Counted from the first letter of the stretch, positions 54,415-63,658 are shown. The stretch is 64,000 nt of DNA from Citrobacter amalonaticus Y19 (GCF_000981805.1 NZ_CP011132.1:4030001-4094000), one strand, 5' to 3'. Notes: generated by a model from the letters alone, not told the origin. A program made the numbers and translations.

Positions 54415-55226
54415 AAGGAGACACCTCCTCGCTGAACCGACTCTGGCGAGTCGCCATGACCGGCTTCTGCTTCGCCCTCTTCGGACTCGGCGGACTGCTG
54501 CTGTCGGTTGTCTGGTTTAACGTTTTGTTAGTTTTCGTCCGGGACAACGCCCGGCGTCGCCGCATTGCCCGGCGCAGCATTGCCGCCAGTTTCCGTCTCT
54601 TTTTAACGGTGACCCGCGTGCTGGGCGTGCTGGACTATCAGATGAAAGGGGTGGATATCTTGCGTCAGGAACGCGGATGTCTGGTAGTCGCGAATCACCC
54701 CACCCTGATCGATTATGTGCTGCTGGCATCAGTGATGCCTGAAACAGATTGTCTGGTGAAAAGCGCGCTGCTGAAGAACCCGTTCCTCAGCGGCGTGGTG
54801 CGTGCCGCGGATTACCTGGTGAACAGCCAGGCCGACGCCCTGTTACCGGCCAGTCAGCAACGTCTGGCGCAGGGCGATACGATTTTGATTTTCCCCGAAG
54901 GCACCCGCACCCGTCCTGGCGAGACCATGACGCTGCAACGCGGCGCGGCGAATATCGCCGTGCGCTGCGGCAGCGATATTCGCGTAGTGACCATCCATTG
55001 CAGCCAGCGCATGCTGGATAAAGAAAGCAAATGGTATCAGGTGCCGCCAACAAAACCGCTGTTTACCGTCGAGGTACGCGAGCGGGTGAAGATCGATCAC
55101 TTTTACGACGCAAATTTACAAGAACCGGCGCTGGCGGCAAGACAGCTAAACCGGCATCTTTTGCTTCAATTACAACAAGGTACGTTACCTTTCTCAGGAA
55201 TTAATGATGCAAGCGCTTTATCTTGA
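54411..55226 (+). CDS. apeD: 1-Acylglycerol-3-phosphate-type acyltransferase
   Basis: This 271-residue LPLAT-family acyltransferase has a membrane helix near residues 16-43, then the catalytic NHPTLID (an NHX4D motif) and the FPEGTRTRPGE motif. It is likely to attach the polyene or a fatty acyl chain to a lipid-like acceptor. The ATG at 54411 overlaps the apeC stop; a GTG at 54393 is possible. The 3' end overlaps apeE by 23 bp. Confidence 0.87.
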   Translation: MKGDTSSLNRLWRVAMTGFCFALFGLGGLLLSVVWFNVLLVFVRDNARRRRIARRSIAASFRLFLTVTRVLGVLDYQMKGVDILRQERGCLVVANHPTLIDYVLLASVMPETDCLVKSALLKNPFLSGVVRAADYLVNSQADALLPASQQRLAQGDTILIFPEGTRTRPGETMTLQRGAANIAVRCGSDIRVVTIHCSQRMLDKESKWYQVPPTKPLFTVEVRERVKIDHFYDANLQEPALAARQLNRHLLLQLQQGTLPFSGINDASALS

Positions 55227-55464
55227 AATTAAAAATCTCATCATCACCACATTGAATCTGGACGAACTGTCGACAGACGACATTGACACCGAGGCGGCGC
55301 TGTTTGGCGACGGTCTGGGACTGGACTCGATTGATGCCCTGGAACTGGGACTGGCGGTAAAAAATCAGTACGGCGTGGTGCTTTCCGCAGAAAGCGAAGA
55401 GATGCGTCAGCACTTCTTCTCCGTCGCCACGCTGGCATCGTTCATTAATGCGCAACGTGCCTGA
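55204..55464 (+). CDS. apeE: Acyl carrier protein (first of two)
   Basis: This 86-residue carrier has its phosphopantetheine serine in GLDSIDALEL (Ser42, or 41 if the second ATG is used). In E. coli O157:H7 the carriers of the corresponding cluster are the reported substrates of the phosphopantetheinyl transferase AcpT. Confidence 0.92.
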   Translation: MMQALYLEIKNLIITTLNLDELSTDDIDTEAALFGDGLGLDSIDALELGLAVKNQYGVVLSAESEEMRQHFFSVATLASFINAQRA

Positions 55465-55476
55465 GGAGAGTCCGTT

Positions 55477-55728
55477 ATGACCGATCAACACGCCATCTAT
55501 GATGAAGTCTCTGCGCTGCTGGTTAAGCTGTTTGAGATAGATCCACAGGACATTAAACCTGACGCGCGTCTGTACGAGGATCTGGAACTGGACAGCATCG
55601 ATGCGGTCGACATGATCGTCCATCTGCAAAAGAAAACCGGGAAGAAAATTAAACCGGAAGAGTTCAAAGCCGTGCGTACCGTGCAGGATGTCGTTGACGC
55701 GGTAGAACGCCTGCTTAAAGAAGCCTGA
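55477..55728 (+). CDS. apeF: Acyl carrier protein (second of two)
   Basis: This 83-residue carrier has Ser40 in ELDSIDAVDM. It lies 12 bp after apeE with GGAG upstream. Its sequence differs clearly from ApeE outside the serine loop, so this is not a recent duplication. The two carriers probably serve starter loading and chain elongation separately. Confidence 0.92.
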   Translation: MTDQHAIYDEVSALLVKLFEIDPQDIKPDARLYEDLELDSIDAVDMIVHLQKKTGKKIKPEEFKAVRTVQDVVDAVERLLKEA

Positions 55729-55734
55729 TTCGCC

Positions 55735-56307
55735 GTGTTGGGCGTTCGCACATTGCCTGTGCTGACAGGCGTGCTGTTACTCGCCTGGCCTTTCCTGATT
55801 TGGTTTGGCCTGGCGCATCACAGCCTGCAGTGGCTACTGCCGCTAATGGCATTGCTGCTGTTCTTACGCTTTCGCCAGACCCGGCGACAGGCGGGGCCGC
55901 TGCGCGTGGTCACCCAGGTGGTGGCGGTGGTAGGCATCACGCTGTGCGTCGCCAGTTCCCTGCTTAAATCCCATCAGCTTCTGCTGTTTTATCCGGTTGT
56001 CGTGAACGCCGTCATGCTTGCCGTGTTTGGCGGTTCGCTCTGGTCTTCCATGCCCATAGTGGAACGACTGGCGCGACTGCGCGATCCCCAACTCCCGGAT
56101 GCGGCAGTGCGTTACACCCGCCGGGTGACGCAGATCTGGTGCGCCTTTTTTATCTTCAATGGCGGCGTCGCGCTGTTTACCGCTCTCCATGGCGATATGG
56201 CAATGTGGACCGCGTGGAATGGCATGATTGCCTACCTGCTGATGGGCCTGTTGATGGGCAGCGAATGGCTGATACGCCGTCGGATGATTAATCGAGATTT
56301 GCAATGA
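55735..56307 (+). CDS. apeG: Inner-membrane protein of the aryl-polyene cluster (COG4648)
   Basis: This 190-residue protein has about five to six hydrophobic segments and basic loops. The function is unknown; a role in membrane assembly or transfer of the product is inferred from the cluster. Translation probably starts at the GTG at 55735 (TTG at 55738 possible); an ATG is absent. ATGA overlap with apeH. Confidence 0.8.
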   Translation: MLGVRTLPVLTGVLLLAWPFLIWFGLAHHSLQWLLPLMALLLFLRFRQTRRQAGPLRVVTQVVAVVGITLCVASSLLKSHQLLLFYPVVVNAVMLAVFGGSLWSSMPIVERLARLRDPQLPDAAVRYTRRVTQIWCAFFIFNGGVALFTALHGDMAMWTAWNGMIAYLLMGLLMGSEWLIRRRMINRDLQ

Positions 56308-57665
56308 AGCAGACCCTGACGCTTGCCGAATGGCTCACTTCCCCTCGTCCGGCGAACACGCCTGTCGCCTGGCTGGACGAACGCCACTGGACGCTCGGTC
56401 ACTTGCGCCACGATGTCGCACGGTTGATGGCTCACCTGCAACAGCAGGAAGGCGATCGCTGGGCGCTCTGTTTTGAAAACAGCTATCTGTTTATCGTCGC
56501 GCTGCTGGCCACCCTGCATGCGGGGAAAACGCCCGTGATTCCGGGGCATAACCGCGTCTCTTTGCTGGACGAGCAGCGGGCGTTGTTTGACGGCGTACTG
56601 AGCGATAAAACGCTCGGCTGGCAGGGGCCGCTGTGGGTTGTCAGCTCAGCCATGACGCTCAGCGACGAGGCGTTCATCTTCCCGCCCCTGCGCCGCGATG
56701 CGTTTATCGAGCTGTTTACCTCGGGCTCAACCGGGCAGCCGAAACGTATCGTCAAACCCGTTGACCGTCTGGACCATGAAGCCGAACTGCTGGCGGCGCG
56801 CTTTGCCGATCGCCTGGCAGGTTGCCGGATAGTGGCCTCGGTTGTGCCACAGCATCTGTACGGTCTGACGTTCCGCATCTTTCTGCCGATGGCGCTGGGC
56901 CTGCCGCTGCATGCGGCCATGCTTTACTACGCGGAACAACTGGCCGCGCTGGGTCACGAACATCGCTATGTGTTTATCAGCAGCCCGGCGTTTTTAAAAC
57001 GCCTCGACCACCAGCTTCCCGCGCCGTCGGTGGACATGATCCTCTCGGCAGGCGGCATGTTGCCGTGGCAGGACGTGACGCAAACCGCCGCCTGGCTGAA
57101 CGTCTGGCCGGATGAAATCTACGGCAGCACCGAGACCGGCATTCTGGCCTGGCGCTATCGTCAGCAAGAGAACGTCGCCTGGCTGCCCTTCCCCGGCGTG
57201 TCATTTATCGCAGAAGATGACGCCTTTCGCGTCTTCTCTCCGCTGATTGCTGATACGAACGGTCTGCTGCTCGACGATATCCTGCAGTTTGCGCCAAACG
57301 GCCAGTTCCGCCTGATGGGACGCCGTGGACGGGTGGTCAAAATTGAAGAGAAACGCGTTTCGCTCAGCGAAGTTGAACAACGCCTGCTGGAGCTGAAGGG
57401 CATCCGCGAGGTCGCCGCCCTGCCCGTCACGCGCGGCGGTCGCCAGGGGGTGGGCGTACTGCTGGTCCTGGATGACGAGGCGCGCCAGCGCTGGCAGAAC
57501 AGCGGCGGAAAAACCCAGGAACTGACGTGGCGACGGGCGCTGCTGCCGTGGCTGGAGCCAGTCGCCGTACCACGTTACTGGCGGGTCATCGACGAAATCC
57601 CGGTCAACAGTATGAATAAGCGTGTCTATGCGCAATTACAGGAGTTGTTTCATGATACCCCGTGA
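56304..57665 (+). CDS. apeH: AMP-dependent aryl acid:ACP ligase
   Basis: This 453-residue adenylate-forming enzyme has the phosphate loop FTSGSTGQPKRIVK (138-151), the adenine motif YGSTETG (273-279), the hinge region RVVKIEEKRVSLSEVE and a catalytic C-terminal lysine in PVNSMNKRVY. It is expected to activate a 4-hydroxybenzoate-type starter and load it on a carrier protein. It is compact relative to most acyl-CoA synthetases. Confidence 0.88.
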   Translation: MKQTLTLAEWLTSPRPANTPVAWLDERHWTLGHLRHDVARLMAHLQQQEGDRWALCFENSYLFIVALLATLHAGKTPVIPGHNRVSLLDEQRALFDGVLSDKTLGWQGPLWVVSSAMTLSDEAFIFPPLRRDAFIELFTSGSTGQPKRIVKPVDRLDHEAELLAARFADRLAGCRIVASVVPQHLYGLTFRIFLPMALGLPLHAAMLYYAEQLAALGHEHRYVFISSPAFLKRLDHQLPAPSVDMILSAGGMLPWQDVTQTAAWLNVWPDEIYGSTETGILAWRYRQQENVAWLPFPGVSFIAEDDAFRVFSPLIADTNGLLLDDILQFAPNGQFRLMGRRGRVVKIEEKRVSLSEVEQRLLELKGIREVAALPVTRGGRQGVGVLLVLDDEARQRWQNSGGKTQELTWRRALLPWLEPVAVPRYWRVIDEIPVNSMNKRVYAQLQELFHDTP

Positions 57666-58005
57666 AATTGAGCGCCATCAGGCACAACCCCAACAGATTG
57701 AGGTCGTCCTGCATCTCGATCCTTCCCTTTTCTGGTTCAGCGGCCATTTTGCCGTGCAGCCGCTGCTGCCGGGCGTCGCGCAGATGGACTGGGTGATGCA
57801 CTATGCCACCACCCTGCTCGCCCCCGGCTGGCGTTTTCACAGCATTCAGAACGTGAAGTTCCAGGCACCGCTGCTGCCGGAAAACACCGTTACGCTGACC
57901 CTGAGCTGGCAGGAAGCGCGTCAGATCCTGACGTTCAGCTATCAACGCCACGATGGCGACGCGCGCCATACCGCCAGCAGCGGGAAGATCCGGCTATGTC
58001 GCTGA
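57652..58005 (+). CDS. apeI: Hotdog-fold 3-hydroxyacyl-ACP dehydratase
   Basis: This 117-residue FabA/FabZ-like protein has its catalytic His32 in WFSGHFAVQPLLPGV. In the characterised pathway ApeI works with a second hotdog protein, ApeP, that is not in this window. GGAG lies just upstream inside apeH, and the genes overlap by 14 bp; 10-bp overlap with apeJ follows. Confidence 0.88.
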   Translation: MIPREIERHQAQPQQIEVVLHLDPSLFWFSGHFAVQPLLPGVAQMDWVMHYATTLLAPGWRFHSIQNVKFQAPLLPENTVTLTLSWQEARQILTFSYQRHDGDARHTASSGKIRLCR

Positions 58006-59687
58006 CCTTGTCCCCCTGCGTGCTGATCCCCTGCTACAACCACGGCGCCATGATGTCGCAGGTGCTGGCACGCCTGCAGCCGTTTAATCTGCCATGTATT
58101 GTGGTGGACGACGGCAGCGACGCGGCCACACAGCAGGAACTGGACCGGCTCGCCGCGAACACCTCCGGTCTGACCTTAATTCGTCTGGCGGAAAACGCCG
58201 GAAAGGGCGCGGCAGTGATCCGTGGATTAGCGGCGGCGGCAGAAGCCGGATTTACTCATGCCGTCCAGGTTGACGCCGACGGTCAGCATGCGATTGAAGA
58301 CATTCCAAAGCTGCTGGCGCTGGCGCAGGCCCACCCCGCCGCGCTGATCTCCGGGCAGCCGATTTACGATGATTCCATCCCCCGCTCGCGCCTGTACGGG
58401 CGCTGGATAACCCACGTCTGGGTGTGGATTGAAACCCTTTCGCTGCAACTGAAAGACAGCATGTGCGGCTTTCGCGTTTACCCGGTCGGCCCCACGCGTC
58501 AGCTGGCGCAACGGGTCACGCTCGGCAAGCGGATGGATTTCGACACCGAAGTGATGGTGCGTCTCTGGTGGCAGGGCACCCCCAGCTATTTTGTTCCGAC
58601 CCGCGTGACCTATCCGCCGGACGGGCTGTCGCATTTCGATGCCTTCAAAGATAACTGTCGTATTTCGCTGATGCACACGCGCCTGTTCTTTGGCATGTTG
58701 CCGCGCATCCCGTCGCTGCTGCTGCGTCGAACGTCACCGCACTGGGCGCGGCAGCAGGAGGTGAAAGGGCTGTGGGGAATGCGCCTGATGCTGTGGGTAT
58801 GGCGTCTGCTGGGGCGTAAGGCGTTTTCACTCCTGCTGTACCCCGTCGTCGGCGTGTACTGGCTGACCGCAACCCCCGCGCGCCGCGCGTCGCAGAACTG
58901 GATCGCCCGCGTGCGTGCGCAATTGACCGCGCGCCAGAGGCCGGTGCCGGTTAACCTCACCAGCTATCAGCATTTCCTGCGCTTTGGCAACGCGATGCTC
59001 GATAAAATCGCCAGCTGGCGCGGTGAACTGCATGTTGGCCGCGACGTGGTCTTTGCGCCTGGGGCAGAAGCAGCGCTGAACGTCAGCGATCCTCGCGGCA
59101 AACTGCTGCTGGCCTCGCACCTGGGTGATGTCGAAGCCTGCCGCGCGCTGGCGCAGTTGCAGGGCAGCAAAACCATCAACGCGCTGGTATTCAGCGATAA
59201 CGCCCGGCGCTTTAAGCAAATTATGGAAGAGATGGCGCCGCAGGCCGGACTCAACCTGATGCCGGTGACCGACATCGGCCCGGATACTGCCATTGCGCTC
59301 AAAGAGAAGCTGGAGCGCGGAGAATGGATTGCCATCGTCGGCGACCGTATCGCAGTGAATCCGCAGCGCGGCGGCGAATGGCGCGTCTGCTGGAGCCATT
59401 TTATGGGGCAAGCCGCCCCGTTCCCACAGGGGCCGTTTATCCTCGCCTCGATTCTGCGCTGCCCGGTGGATCTCCTCTTTGCCCTGCGTCAGCACGAGAA
59501 GCTGCGCATTCACTGCGAGCCGTTCGCCGACCCGCTGGTATTGCCGCGCGCCGAACGCCAGCAGGCGCTACAGCAGACCATCGACCGCTATGCCGAACGT
59601 CTTGAACACTACGCGCTTCAGTCGCCGCTCGACTGGTTTAACTTTTTCGATTTCTGGCAGTTGCCGGAACCCAAAGACAAGGAGTAA
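57996..59687 (+). CDS. apeJ: Glycosyltransferase family 2 / lipid A-type acyltransferase fusion
   Basis: This 563-residue two-domain protein has a GT2 domain (about 1-240) with PCYNHG, VVDDGSD (37-42) and the metal-binding DADGQH (93-98), then a short hydrophobic link (about 262-292). The C-terminal LpxL/HtrB-type acyltransferase (about 325-560) has an HX4E motif (His375 to Glu380 in SHLGDVEA). It suggests that the polyene is attached to a sugar or lipid acceptor and acylated by one polypeptide. It lacks an N-terminal signal. Confidence 0.9.
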   Translation: MSLTLSPCVLIPCYNHGAMMSQVLARLQPFNLPCIVVDDGSDAATQQELDRLAANTSGLTLIRLAENAGKGAAVIRGLAAAAEAGFTHAVQVDADGQHAIEDIPKLLALAQAHPAALISGQPIYDDSIPRSRLYGRWITHVWVWIETLSLQLKDSMCGFRVYPVGPTRQLAQRVTLGKRMDFDTEVMVRLWWQGTPSYFVPTRVTYPPDGLSHFDAFKDNCRISLMHTRLFFGMLPRIPSLLLRRTSPHWARQQEVKGLWGMRLMLWVWRLLGRKAFSLLLYPVVGVYWLTATPARRASQNWIARVRAQLTARQRPVPVNLTSYQHFLRFGNAMLDKIASWRGELHVGRDVVFAPGAEAALNVSDPRGKLLLASHLGDVEACRALAQLQGSKTINALVFSDNARRFKQIMEEMAPQAGLNLMPVTDIGPDTAIALKEKLERGEWIAIVGDRIAVNPQRGGEWRVCWSHFMGQAAPFPQGPFILASILRCPVDLLFALRQHEKLRIHCEPFADPLVLPRAERQQALQQTIDRYAERLEHYALQSPLDWFNFFDFWQLPEPKDKE

Positions 59688-59690
59688 AGG

Positions 59691-60113
59691 GTGCTGAACG
59701 ATCCCCGCTTTACGGCTGAAGTCGAGCTGACCATTCCGTTTCACGACGTCGATATGATGGGCGTGGCATGGCACGGCAACTATTTCCGTTACTTCGAAAT
59801 AGCCCGCGAAGCGCTGCTTAACCAGTTCGACTACGGCTATCGCCAGATGAAAGCCTCCGGCTACCTGTGGCCGGTGGTGGATACCCGCGTCAAATACCGC
59901 AATCCGCTGACCTTTGAACAGCGCATTCGCGTGCGCGCGCGTCTGGAAGAGTTCGAAAACCGCCTGCGCATTGGCTATGAAATTTTCGACGCCGAAAGCG
60001 GGAAACGCGCAACCACGGGCTACACCATTCAGGTGGCGGTGGACGAGAAAAGCCGCGAAATGTGCTTCGTCTGCCCGGACATTCTGTTTGAACGCATGGG
60101 GGTGACGCCATGA
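59691..60113 (+). CDS. apeK: 4HBT-family acyl-ACP thioesterase
   Basis: This 140-residue hotdog thioesterase has FHDVDMMGVAWHGNYFRYFE, the 4-hydroxybenzoyl-CoA thioesterase active-site pattern with its conserved Asp. It could release or proofread carrier-bound intermediates. The start is a GTG at 59691 with AAAGG upstream; ATGA overlap with the next gene. Confidence 0.88.
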   Translation: MLNDPRFTAEVELTIPFHDVDMMGVAWHGNYFRYFEIAREALLNQFDYGYRQMKASGYLWPVVDTRVKYRNPLTFEQRIRVRARLEEFENRLRIGYEIFDAESGKRATTGYTIQVAVDEKSREMCFVCPDILFERMGVTP

Positions 60114-60715
60114 GGTTTCTGCCGCTGCTGGCGCTGTTCATTAGCCCGTTCGTTAGCGCCCTGACGCTCGACGAGTTGCAACAGCGCTTTACCGAACAGC
60201 CGGTGATCCGCGCCCATTTCGATCAAACCCGGACGATTAAGGATCTGCCGCAGCCGTTGCGATCCGCCGGAACGATGTTGATCGCCCGCGACCAGGGACT
60301 TTTGTGGGATCAGACCCGTCCGTTCCCGATGCAACTGTTGCTGGACGACACGCGAATGGTACAGGCCATCAACGGTCAACCACCGCAAACCATCACCGCC
60401 GATAACAACCCGCAGATGTTTCAGTTTAATCACCTGCTGCGCGGGCTGTTTCAGGCCGACCGCAAAGTGCTGGAGCAAAACTTCCGCGTGGAGTTTGCTG
60501 ATAGCGGAGAAGGCCGCTGGACCCTGCGCCTGACGCCAATCACCACGCCACTGGATAAGATCTTCGCCACTATCGATTTAGCCGGAAAAACCTATCTGGA
60601 ACGCATTGAGCTGAACGACAAACAGGGCGACCGCACCGATATCGTGCTTTCCCAACACCAACTGACGCCTGCGCAACTGACTGATGACGAACGCCAACGC
60701 TTTGCCGCCCAGTAA
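60110..60715 (+). CDS. apeL: LolA-like outer-membrane carrier protein
   Basis: This 201-residue protein has a signal peptide (MRFLPLLALFISPFVSA) and a LolA-type beta fold with repeats of FDQTRTIKDL and GLLWDQTRPF. It is a likely periplasmic shuttle for the lipidated polyene, by analogy with lipoprotein transport. It overlaps apeM by 32 bp. Confidence 0.85.
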   Translation: MRFLPLLALFISPFVSALTLDELQQRFTEQPVIRAHFDQTRTIKDLPQPLRSAGTMLIARDQGLLWDQTRPFPMQLLLDDTRMVQAINGQPPQTITADNNPQMFQFNHLLRGLFQADRKVLEQNFRVEFADSGEGRWTLRLTPITTPLDKIFATIDLAGKTYLERIELNDKQGDRTDIVLSQHQLTPAQLTDDERQRFAAQ

Positions 60716-63068
60716 ACGCCCCGCGCTGTTATGGGGAATCGCCTGCATTATCATGCTGGGCGTGTTGCTGATGCTGCTGCCTCAGGCGCGGCTCAACAGC
60801 AGCGTGCTGGCGATGCTGCCAAAACAGGCGCTGGGGGCGATTCCGCCGAGCCTGAACGATGGCTTTATGCAGCGTCTTGACCGTCAACTGGTCTGGCTGG
60901 TCAGTCCCGGTAAAAAGGCCGATCCGACGATCGCCCGTGACTGGCTGGCGATGCTGCAACAGTCGCAGGCGCTGGCAGAGGTGAAAGGCCCGATGGACGC
61001 CGACAGCCAACAGGCGTGGGGTGCGTTCTTCTGGCAGCACCGCAACGGTTTGATCGACCCGCAAACCCGTGCTCGTTTGCAAAACGGCGGCGAGGCGCAA
61101 GCGCAATGGATCCTGTCTCAGCTTTATTCCGCATTTTCCGGCGTTAGCGGTAAAGAACTGCAAAACGACCCGCTAATGCTGATGCGCGGCTCGCAGCTGG
61201 CGATGGCCGAAAACGGTCAGCGTCTGCGGCTGATGGACGGCTGGTTAGTCACGCAGGACAGTCAGGGAAACTACTGGTATCTGCTGCATGGCGAACTGGC
61301 CGGTTCGTCGTTCGATATGCAACAAACACATCATCTGGTGACCACGCTCGGCACGCTTGAAGGGGAACTGAAAGCGCGCTATCCGCAGGCGCAGTTGCTG
61401 TCGCGTGGCACGGTATTCTACAGCGATTACGCCAGCCAGCAGGCAAAGCAGGATGTCTCCACGCTCGGCGTAGCGACGGTGCTGGGCGTGCTGCTACTGA
61501 TTGTCGCGGTGTTCCGTTCGCTGCGTCCGCTGCTGCTGTGTCTGCTGTCGATTGCCGTGGGCGCGCTGGCGGGAACCGTTGTCACGCTGCTTGCCTTCGG
61601 TGAACTGCATCTGATGACGCTGGTGATGAGCATGAGCATCATTGGTATCTCCGCCGACTACACGCTGTACTACCTGACCGAACGGATGGTACACGGCGCG
61701 GAAACGTCGCCCTGGGAAAGCCTGGCGAAAGTGCGTAACGCCCTGTTGCTGGCGCTGCTGACCACCGTCGCGGCGTACCTGATTATGATGCTCGCCCCCT
61801 TCCCCGGCATTCGCCAGATGGCGGTATTTGCAGCCGTGGGGCTGAGCGCCTCCTGCCTGACCGTGATTTTCTGGCACCCGTGGCTGTGCCGTGGGCTACC
61901 GGTGCGCCCGGTTCCGGCGATGGTGTTGATGCTGCGCTGGCTTGCCGCCTGGCGACGCAATAAAAAACTCGCCGTGGGTCTGCCGGTGGCACTCGCGCTT
62001 TTCTCGCTGGCCGGGCTGGCGACCCTGCGGGTGGACGACGATATCTCGCAGTTGCAGGCGCTGCCGCAGCACATTCTGGCACAGGAAAAAGCCATTACCG
62101 CGCTGACCGGACAGAGCGTCGATCAGAAGTGGTTTGTGGTGTACGGCGACTCCGCGCAGCAGACGCTGGAACGACTGGAGGCCTTTGTCCCGGCGCTGGC
62201 GCAGGCGAAAAAAGAGGGGCTGCTCAGCGGCTATCGCACGATCCCGCTAAATTCACTGCCCCGTCAACAGCAGGATCTCATCTTGCTGAAAAACGCCGCA
62301 CCCGCCGTCATCCGCGCCCTGAACAACGCCGGGCTGACGACAGTCAATCCCGATCTCACCCCGATGCCCGTCACCGTCGATGCCTGGCTTGCCAGCCCGG
62401 CCAGTGAAGGCTGGCGACTGCTGTGGCTGAGCCTGGCCGACGGCGAAAGCGGCGTACTGGTGCCGGTGGACGGCGTCAAACAGAGCGCCGCGCTCAACGC
62501 GCTCAGTGAGAAGTTTAGCGGCGTCGCGTGGGTGGATCGCAAAAGCACCTTTGACGCACTGTTTGCGCTGTATCGCAACGTGCTGACCGGCTTACTGTTT
62601 GTCGCGCTGGCGGTGATTGCCTGTGGCGCGATCGCCCGTCTGGGCTGGCGCAGAGGCGTCGTCAGCCTCGTACCGTCGGTACTGTCTTTGGGCTGTGGCC
62701 TGGCGGTGCTGGCATTGAGCGGTCATGCGGTCAATCTGTTCTCGCTGCTGGCGCTGGTGCTGGTACTGGGGATCGGCATTAACTACACGCTGTTTTTCAG
62801 CAATCCGCGCGGAACGCCGCTGACCTCCCTGTTAGCCATCACGCTGGCAATGATGACCACCCTGCTGACGCTCGGCATGCTGGTCTTTAGCGCCACCCAG
62901 GCGATCAGCAGTTTTGGCATTGTGCTGGTTAGCGGCATTTTCACCGCGTTCCTGCTTTCCCCTCTGGCGATGCCGACGAAAAAAGAGAAAAACGAAAATG
63001 ATGAAACGTATTTTTGCCGGATGGCGGCTGCGCCTTATCCGGCCTACCAGGTCAACACGTTGGCGTAG
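60684..63068 (+). CDS. apeM: MMPL/RND-family exporter
   Basis: This 794-residue protein has an N-terminal membrane helix, a large periplasmic loop, a block of about five helices (380-ish centre with MSMSIIGISADYTLYYLTER), a second loop and a second helix block ending near residue 770. This is the MmpL two-half layout of lipid exporters. The last about 18 residues (CRMAAAPYPAYQVNTLA) are encoded by REP DNA and follow the natural basic end KKEKNEND. It overlaps apeN by 71 bp. Confidence 0.88.
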   Translation: MTNANALPPSKRPALLWGIACIIMLGVLLMLLPQARLNSSVLAMLPKQALGAIPPSLNDGFMQRLDRQLVWLVSPGKKADPTIARDWLAMLQQSQALAEVKGPMDADSQQAWGAFFWQHRNGLIDPQTRARLQNGGEAQAQWILSQLYSAFSGVSGKELQNDPLMLMRGSQLAMAENGQRLRLMDGWLVTQDSQGNYWYLLHGELAGSSFDMQQTHHLVTTLGTLEGELKARYPQAQLLSRGTVFYSDYASQQAKQDVSTLGVATVLGVLLLIVAVFRSLRPLLLCLLSIAVGALAGTVVTLLAFGELHLMTLVMSMSIIGISADYTLYYLTERMVHGAETSPWESLAKVRNALLLALLTTVAAYLIMMLAPFPGIRQMAVFAAVGLSASCLTVIFWHPWLCRGLPVRPVPAMVLMLRWLAAWRRNKKLAVGLPVALALFSLAGLATLRVDDDISQLQALPQHILAQEKAITALTGQSVDQKWFVVYGDSAQQTLERLEAFVPALAQAKKEGLLSGYRTIPLNSLPRQQQDLILLKNAAPAVIRALNNAGLTTVNPDLTPMPVTVDAWLASPASEGWRLLWLSLADGESGVLVPVDGVKQSAALNALSEKFSGVAWVDRKSTFDALFALYRNVLTGLLFVALAVIACGAIARLGWRRGVVSLVPSVLSLGCGLAVLALSGHAVNLFSLLALVLVLGIGINYTLFFSNPRGTPLTSLLAITLAMMTTLLTLGMLVFSATQAISSFGIVLVSGIFTAFLLSPLAMPTKKEKNENDETYFCRMAAAPYPAYQVNTLA

Positions 63069-63657
63069 GCCCGATAAGCGTAGCGCCATCGGGCAATTAG
63101 CACTGTGCCTCTTCGCGCTGATCCTCACCGGGTGCAGCCACTCGCAGAACGACCAAACAGGTCGTCCCCAGGCATGGCTGGAGCCGGGCACGCGAGTGAC
63201 GCTGCCTGCGCCGGGCATTTCTCCGGCAGTGAACGCTCAGCAATTGCTCACCGGCAGTTTTAACGGCAAAACGCAGTCGCTGCTGGTAATGCTGAATGCC
63301 GATGACAAAAAGATCGCGCTGGCGGGGCTGTCGTCGGTCGGCATTCGTCTGTTCCTCGTGACCTACGATGACAAAGGGCTGCACACTGAGCAGTCCATTG
63401 TGGTTCCACAACTGCCGCCCGCCAGTCAGGTGCTGGCAGACGTCATGCTCAGCCACTGGCCAATTAGCGTCTGGCAGCCGCAGTTGCCGAAAGGCTGGAC
63501 GCTGACGGACAACGGCGACACGCGTGAACTGCGCAATGCCCGTGGCAAGCTGGTGACAGAAATCACCTACCTGAACCGCAAAGGCAAGCGCGAGCCCATT
63601 AGCATCGAACAGCATGTCTTTAAATACCACATCACCATTCAATATCTGGGTGACTGA
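62998..63657 (+). CDS. apeN: DUF3261 lipoprotein with a REP-encoded N-terminus
   Basis: This 219-residue protein has a lipobox LTGC (Cys46) and a DUF3261 domain (about 75-215). Before the hydrophobic core LALCLFALIL there is a 33-residue n-region with many Arg, residues 6-32 of which are translated from a REP pair. A normal lipoprotein n-region is a few residues long. The tandem ATGs at 62998 and 63001 are the only plausible in-frame starts. The REP probably inserted between the start codons and the signal core; activity of the protein is uncertain. Confidence 0.8.
   Translation: MMKRIFAGWRLRLIRPTRSTRWRRPDKRSAIGQLALCLFALILTGCSHSQNDQTGRPQAWLEPGTRVTLPAPGISPAVNAQQLLTGSFNGKTQSLLVMLNADDKKIALAGLSSVGIRLFLVTYDDKGLHTEQSIVVPQLPPASQVLADVMLSHWPISVWQPQLPKGWTLTDNGDTRELRNARGKLVTEITYLNRKGKREPISIEQHVFKYHITIQYLGD
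63016..63094. repeat. REP pair inside the apeM/apeN coding overlap
   Basis: Facing units GCCGGATGGCGGC...CTTATCCGGC and GGCCCGATAAGCG...GCCATCGGGC are read in frame in both genes: they give the C-terminus of ApeM in one frame and the n-region of the ApeN signal in another. Confidence 0.9.
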
Positions 63658-63658
63658 T

